Positions 59,624 to 64,000 of a DNA stretch of 64,000 nucleotides are shown here, piece after piece. The translations under genes and the position numbers were made by a program. The stretch lies in the NCBI RefSeq assembly GCF_001637225.1, contig NZ_LVJI01000007.1, positions 332,959 to 396,958 of the forward strand, in the 5' to 3' direction. Every line of letters begins with the position of its first letter. The first letter of the stretch is position 1. The notes beneath the pieces were generated by a model, which worked only from the letters and a program-made list of their open reading frames with translations, was not told where the DNA came from and searched no databases. Origin of the DNA: Paenibacillus antarcticus (GTDB lineage: Bacteria > Bacillota > Bacilli > Paenibacillales > Paenibacillaceae).

Positions 59624-62203
59624 ATGGCAGAAGAATTAAACTCGCAAATTAAGGATCGGGATATTGGCGTTGAGATGCGCGAGTCATTTATGGATTATGC
59701 GATGAGTATCATTGTAAGCCGGGCTCTACCTGATGTAAGAGATGGATTGAAACCGGTGCATCGTCGTATTCTCTATGCTATGAATGATTTGGGTATGACC
59801 CCAGATAAACCGTTTAAGAAATCAGCGAGAATTGTCGGCGATGTTATCGGTAAATATCACCCACATGGTGATACAGCAGTATACCAAACGATGGTACGGA
59901 TGGCGCAGGATTTCTCGATGCGGTATATGCTCGTGGAAGGTCATGGTAACTTTGGCTCGGTTGATGGTGACATGGCAGCAGCAATGCGTTATACGGAAGC
60001 ACGTCTTTCTAAGATTGCAATGGAAATGTTAAGAGATATTAATAAAGAGACGATTGATTTCCAACCCAACTATGATGGTGAAGAACAAGAACCAATGGTT
60101 CTACCGGCACGTTTTCCTAACTTGTTGGTGAATGGGGTATCAGGGATTGCCGTTGGTATGGCTACCAATATTCCACCGCATAATCTAGGTGAAGTTATTG
60201 ATGGTGTTCAAGCTTTAATTAAGAATCCAGAAATTACTTCAATGGAATTGATGGAGTATATCAAGGGGCCCGATTTCCCGACTTCCGGTTATATATTAGG
60301 ACGCCAGGGAATTCGCCAAGCTTATGAGACCGGTCGTGGTTCTGTTACGATGCGTGCTAAAGCTAATATCGAAGAGAATAACAACAAATCGCGTATTGTC
60401 ATATATGAACTTCCTTATCAAGTGAACAAAGCAAGATTGGTAGAGAAAATTGCTGAGCTTGTTCGTGAGAAGAGTCTGGACGGTATTACCGATCTACGTG
60501 ATGAATCAGATCGTAATGGTATGCGTGTCGTTATTGAATTACGACGTGATGTTAATCCTAACGTCGTATTGAACAACTTATACAAACATACTCCAATGCA
60601 GTCTACCTTCGGTATCAATATGTTAGCTATCGTGAACAATGAACCGAAAACACTTAGTCTGTTTGATGTGCTATATCACTATTTGGAGCATCAAAAAGTA
60701 GTTATCCGTAGACGGACAGAATTCGAACTTAGAAAAGCTGAAGCACGTGCTCATATCCTAGAAGGATTGCGAATAGCACTAGATCACTTGGATGAAGTTA
60801 TTGCTCTAATCCGTGGTTCACAAACATCTGAAATTGCACGTGATGGACTCATGAGCAGATTCGAGCTTAGCCTTGAACAAGCACAAGCCATCATGGAAAT
60901 GCGTCTACAGCGCCTGACAGGTCTGGAACGCGACAAGATTGAGAACGAATACCAAGAACTGATGAAGAAGATTGCAGAATTACGTGAGATTTTAGCTGAT
61001 GAATCACTTATCCTTCAAATCATTAGTGAAGAATTGAATGAAATAAAAGAACGCTTTAATGACGAACGTCGGACTGAAATTACAGTCGGTGAAGAAAGTA
61101 TTCTGGATGAAGATCTTATCCCACAAGAAGAAGTAATTATCACGATAAGTCATTCGGGTTATATTAAACGTCTTCCTGCGAATACTTACCGTAGTCAAAA
61201 GCGTGGTGGACGCGGCGTAATGGGGATGGATACGAAAGATCAAGACTTCGTTGAACATCTATTCGTAACCAATTCACATCACTATCTCTTGTTCTTTACC
61301 GATCGAGGGAAGGTCTATCGTCTTAAGGCGTATGAGATTCCTGATTTGAGCCGTACAGCGCGTGGAACGGCGATTATTAATCTCATTCAGATCGAACAAG
61401 GTGAGACTGTAAATGCTGTTATTCCAGTACAGAACTTTGAGGGTGAGGATTACTTATTCTTTGCAACTCGTCAAGGAGTCGTGAAGAAGACACCACTGGA
61501 GGATTATACGAACATTCGTAAGGGTGGTCTTATTGCTATAAACCTTCGTGAAGATGATGCACTTATCGGAGTGAAGCTTGCGAATGGTGAACATGAACTC
61601 ATTATGGGTACGGCCCAAGGGATGTCCATTCGTTTCTCTGAGAATGATGTCCGTTCTATGGGACGTAGTGCAACAGGGGTTAGAGGTATCCGTTTAGGCG
61701 ATAATGATGAAGTTATTGGCATGGATATCATCGATAAGGATTTGGATATCTTGATTGTTACAGCTAAAGGATACGGTAAACGTACACCAGCTAGTGACTA
61801 TCGTTCCCAAAGTCGTGGCGGTAAAGGGATTAAGACCATTAACGTAACCGAAAAGAATGGTCCTGTTATTGCATTGAAAGTCGTTAAGAATGACGAAGAT
61901 TTGATGATTATCACCACACTTGGAACCCTGATCCGTACGAGTATGGAGGGAATATCCACGATGGGTCGTTATACACAAGGTGTGAAATTGATTAATATAC
62001 GTGAAGATGATGCGGTAGCTACCGTATGTCGCGTTGATAAAACAGAAGAAACCGAGGAAGATGACTTGACTGAATGGGATGAATCCAATCCGATAGGTTC
62101 AGAGTCTGATTCCGCTGTAGAGGACATAGGGTCTTCTGAGGCGAATGCTTCTGATGATGAGGAACCTTCTCAAGACATTTCGGATGAAACACTAGAGGAA
62201 TAG
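59624..62203 (+). CDS. gyrA: DNA gyrase subunit A
   Basis: 859 residues. N-terminal breakage-reunion domain with catalytic Tyr in [11 protein letters not shown] (about 122), quinolone-determining region [20 protein letters not shown], coiled coil, six-bladed C-terminal beta-pinwheel with GyrA box QKRGGRG (about 525) and a long acidic tail (last 50 residues rich in Glu, Asp and Ser). GGAGGT ribosome site. The residue equivalent to E. coli Ser83 is Thr and that equivalent to Asp87 is Gln. Confidence 0.98.
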   Translation: MAEELNSQIKDRDIGVEMRESFMDYAMSIIVSRALPDVRDGLKPVHRRILYAMNDLGMTPDKPFKKSARIVGDVIGKYHPHGDTAVYQTMVRMAQDFSMRYMLVEGHGNFGSVDGDMAAAMRYTEARLSKIAMEMLRDINKETIDFQPNYDGEEQEPMVLPARFPNLLVNGVSGIAVGMATNIPPHNLGEVIDGVQALIKNPEITSMELMEYIKGPDFPTSGYILGRQGIRQAYETGRGSVTMRAKANIEENNNKSRIVIYELPYQVNKARLVEKIAELVREKSLDGITDLRDESDRNGMRVVIELRRDVNPNVVLNNLYKHTPMQSTFGINMLAIVNNEPKTLSLFDVLYHYLEHQKVVIRRRTEFELRKAEARAHILEGLRIALDHLDEVIALIRGSQTSEIARDGLMSRFELSLEQAQAIMEMRLQRLTGLERDKIENEYQELMKKIAELREILADESLILQIISEELNEIKERFNDERRTEITVGEESILDEDLIPQEEVIITISHSGYIKRLPANTYRSQKRGGRGVMGMDTKDQDFVEHLFVTNSHHYLLFFTDRGKVYRLKAYEIPDLSRTARGTAIINLIQIEQGETVNAVIPVQNFEGEDYLFFATRQGVVKKTPLEDYTNIRKGGLIAINLREDDALIGVKLANGEHELIMGTAQGMSIRFSENDVRSMGRSATGVRGIRLGDNDEVIGMDIIDKDLDILIVTAKGYGKRTPASDYRSQSRGGKGIKTINVTEKNGPVIALKVVKNDEDLMIITTLGTLIRTSMEGISTMGRYTQGVKLINIREDDAVATVCRVDKTEETEEDDLTEWDESNPIGSESDSAVEDIGSSEANASDDEEPSQDISDETLEE

Positions 62204-62270
62204 ATTTCAAGAGGTATTGTTACATGAACGATTAAGGTAGGGGCTATTTCATAAATAGCCTATATAATAA

Positions 62271-62302
62271 GACCTCAGGAGAATATTCTGGGGTCTTTTT
62301 TA
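62271..62302 (+). terminator. gyrA terminator
   Basis: 8-bp stem GACCTCAG/CTGGGGTC (62271-62278 with 62288-62295, one T-G pair) and six T. An additional hairpin GGCTATTT/AAATAGCC lies just upstream at 62242-62260. Confidence 0.9.
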
Positions 62303-62456
62303 ATTATATCTATTTTACTAGATTAAGCTGATCCGATTAGAATGGATTATTATACTAATAATGATTGTGTAGCTATAGAATAAATAATATAATGGCATTG
62401 ATTGTTATTATATACATATGAACTTTAAATAATGGAACGGAGATGTATATTAATCT

Positions 62457-63545
62457 ATGGCTAGCGTACCTATTATGGATTTAAAACCCGGTGTTAAATT
62501 AGTCAAAAGTGTATATACTCCATTAGGCAGCCTTCTCTTTCATAAAGAAAAGGTACTACTTCCACGTGACTTAGAAATTTTACAAGCATTTCTCGTGGAG
62601 AATGTAGAAGTGGGACATGTGGGCGAGAAGATTACTCAATCGAAGGATAAGAACTCTTCTAATGAACCTTTAGCTCAAGACCAACCGCCATTCAATAGAA
62701 CATCTTTCTTTGTTGAAGAATATGATAAACTATTTAATTTGATCAAAAGTGCTTATCCTTCTATTCTAGCGGTGGGAATTCCAATTTATGAAATTCGTAA
62801 TCAGCTAGAAAGTTTGATTCAATATATAAAGGATTACAGTGTCATTTCCTTTTTGCCTCGTTTACTGAATGATCATGATTATATGTATCATAATGCAATT
62901 CTATGTTCACTATCTTCTTATAAACTTGCTGAGTGGAGTGGTCTTCCTAAAAAAGATTGGATGCAAGTAGCATTTGCTGGACTATTCCACGATATTGGGA
63001 ATGTTAGGGTTGATCCATCTATATTGCTTAAGCCAGAACGATTAACTATGGACGAAATTAAAGAAATGCGTGAGCATACTAAGATGGGGCACCAATTACT
63101 AAAGAGTGTTGCGGGAATTAATGAGGGTGTTCGTTTAGCAGCCTTACAGCATCATGAAAAAGTCGACGGTACTGGTTACCCATTAGGCATAGATAGTAAC
63201 AAGATTCATATGTATTCCAAAATTGTAGGAGTAGTAGATATATTTCATGCTATGACACTTAATAAAGCATATCGTAAAGGACAATCTCCGTATTTAGTAC
63301 TAGAGCAGATTTTAAGCGAATCTTTCGGCAAGTTAGATCCAAGGTTGGTACAGACCTTTATTAAAAAGGTCACAGAATTTAATAATGGTGTAATGGTTCG
63401 TTTAAGTAACGATAAAATTGGCGAGATTGTATTCTCCAATCATAATGAACCAACACGCCCGATGGTATCAGTAGCAAATGATATTGTTAATTTAGGGCAA
63501 CAACGAAATCTCTACATCGTAGAAATTATTAAAAAGGACAACTAA
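62457..63545 (+). CDS. HD-GYP domain protein (probable cyclic-di-GMP phosphodiesterase)
   Basis: 362 residues. A variable N-terminal domain (1-110) then HD-GYP (about 140-300): metal motif FHDIGN near residue 178, HTKMGHQLL, and the hallmark HHEKVDGTGYP. HD-GYP enzymes degrade cyclic di-GMP to GMP. The canonical HDIGK lysine is Asn here (HDIGNVRVDPSILLK), seen in some related proteins. The ribosome site GGAGA is unusually far (about 13 bases) from the ATG. The gene sits between gyrA and the rRNA operon. A diguanylate cyclase is encoded at 5.6-7.1 kb. Confidence 0.9.
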   Translation: MASVPIMDLKPGVKLVKSVYTPLGSLLFHKEKVLLPRDLEILQAFLVENVEVGHVGEKITQSKDKNSSNEPLAQDQPPFNRTSFFVEEYDKLFNLIKSAYPSILAVGIPIYEIRNQLESLIQYIKDYSVISFLPRLLNDHDYMYHNAILCSLSSYKLAEWSGLPKKDWMQVAFAGLFHDIGNVRVDPSILLKPERLTMDEIKEMREHTKMGHQLLKSVAGINEGVRLAALQHHEKVDGTGYPLGIDSNKIHMYSKIVGVVDIFHAMTLNKAYRKGQSPYLVLEQILSESFGKLDPRLVQTFIKKVTEFNNGVMVRLSNDKIGEIVFSNHNEPTRPMVSVANDIVNLGQQRNLYIVEIIKKDN

Positions 63546-63672
63546 TAATAATTAGTCATCATATTGCTTCTATAATAACTGATATAGATAGGCTTTGATT
63601 TTCTAGTATGGCTTGAGTGAGATCGTTAAATATATCTAGTTATTATCAAATATATCTAATTCAAAAAAAAAC

Positions 63673-63701
63673 TTGCATTCATTCTCATGCCGTGATATAT
63701 T
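63673..63701 (+). promoter_or_regulatory. rRNA promoter P1
   Basis: TTGCAT (63673-63678), 17-base spacer, TATATT (63696-63701). Confidence 0.85.
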
Positions 63702-63778
63702 ATTAGTCCGGCCAACAAATAACACATTTGTTGAATCGGCAAGCCAATATCGAATGAAACTTAAATCGAAAAAAAAGC

Positions 63779-63807
63779 TTGCATAAACGAACCGGACATG
63801 ATATGAT
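63779..63807 (+). promoter_or_regulatory. rRNA promoter P2
   Basis: TTGCAT (63779-63784), 17-base spacer, TATGAT (63802-63807). Same -35 as P1 and preceded by a poly-A tract (UP-like), as is P1. Confidence 0.85.
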
Positions 63808-63853
63808 ATAGAAGTTGTCGCCGAGAACATACGGTGCTAACGAAACGAAATAA

Positions 63854-63985
63854 TTGGTCTTTGAAAACTGAACAACGAGTGAGTGGATTTCACGAAAGTG
63901 AAATCAAAACAAATGAGAAATCATTTGATAGAGAATGTAAATTCTCGCCAGTTTGTTTCAAAATGAGCATTTCGCTCTTTCTAAA
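63854..63985 (+). other. 16S rRNA leader with boxA-like sequence and hairpins
   Basis: GGTCTTTGAAAACTGAAC (about 63856-63873) is the antitermination boxA-like sequence common before Firmicute rRNAs. Hairpins GATTTCAC/GTGAAATC (63886-63905), CAAATGA/TCATTTG and GAGAAT/ATTCTC follow, then a second boxA-like GCTCTTTC. Confidence 0.7.
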
Positions 63986-63989
63986 TACC

Positions 63990-64000
63990 AATTTGGAGAG
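63990..64000 (+). rRNA. 16S rRNA, first bases only
   Basis: The window ends AATTTGGAGAG, which fits the start of 16S rRNA just before the universal TTTGATCCTGGCTCAG. The tandem promoters and leader upstream support this; the gene itself is outside the window. Confidence 0.75.

Overview
The window is the replication-origin region of a low-GC, endospore-forming Firmicute, most likely a Paenibacillus or close relative. The evidence is the gene order (rnpA-rpmH-oriC-dnaA-dnaN-yaaA-recF-remB-gyrB-gyrA-HD-GYP gene-rRNA operon), spore-type genes (yyaC, yidC/spoIIIJ-jag, a YheC/YheD ATP-grasp), the walRKHIJ-htrC cluster, and protein sequences of Paenibacillus type. No CRISPR array, prophage or intact insertion sequence was seen.

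Layout. 1-8.5 kb is accessory: a partial secreted NHL-repeat protein, a 1430-residue LuxR-type regulator with a degenerate kinase-like domain, a membrane diguanylate cyclase, a histidine-kinase relic, then rlmH. A short direct repeat of the rlmH 3' end lies 2.8 kb beyond the gene and brackets the diguanylate cyclase, an architecture recalling SCC-type islands. 8.5-18.9 kb: a long hairpin repeat, yyzF, htrC, a small orphan gene, walJ-walI-walH-walK-walR, and an M23/LysM/G5 cell-wall peptidase whose upstream region carries a match to the WalR box. 18.9-28.1 kb: an unknown membrane-anchored acidic protein, purA (with PurBox-like sites), dnaB, rplI, gdpP, yybS, a MazG-like gene, a CBS protein and an LCP protein. 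28.4-30.6 kb: tRNA-Ser, yjzC, and rpsF-ssb-rpsR on the plus strand. 30.8-36.6 kb: a five-gene oligopeptide ABC transporter. 37.6-41.5 kb: yyzM (DUF951), mscS, DUF3343, yyaC, DUF4446 and a cysteine-desulfurase-like enzyme. 41.6-51.2 kb: parB-parA, noc, rsmG, mnmG, mnmE, jag, yidC, rnpA, rpmH. 51.2-53.3 kb: oriC flanking dnaA, with DnaA boxes on both sides and a DnaA-trio unwinding element before dnaN. 53.3-64 kb: dnaN, yaaA, recF, remB, gyrB, a YheC/D gene on the opposite strand, gyrA, an HD-GYP protein, and an rRNA promoter/leader ending at the first bases of 16S rRNA.

How it works together. Genes left of dnaA are mostly on the minus strand and those right of it on the plus strand, so most are co-oriented with forks leaving oriC. 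Replication (dnaA, dnaN, dnaB, ssb, gyrase, recF), origin segregation (parAB, two parS sites, noc), translation and tRNA modification (rpmH, rplI, rpsF, rpsR, mnmE, mnmG, rsmG, rlmH) and wall homeostasis (walRK, M23 peptidase, LCP) dominate. Nucleotide second messengers appear twice: c-di-AMP (gdpP) and c-di-GMP (GGDEF and HD-GYP proteins). All family assignments were made by reading the translations without database searches; regulatory sites are motif matches.
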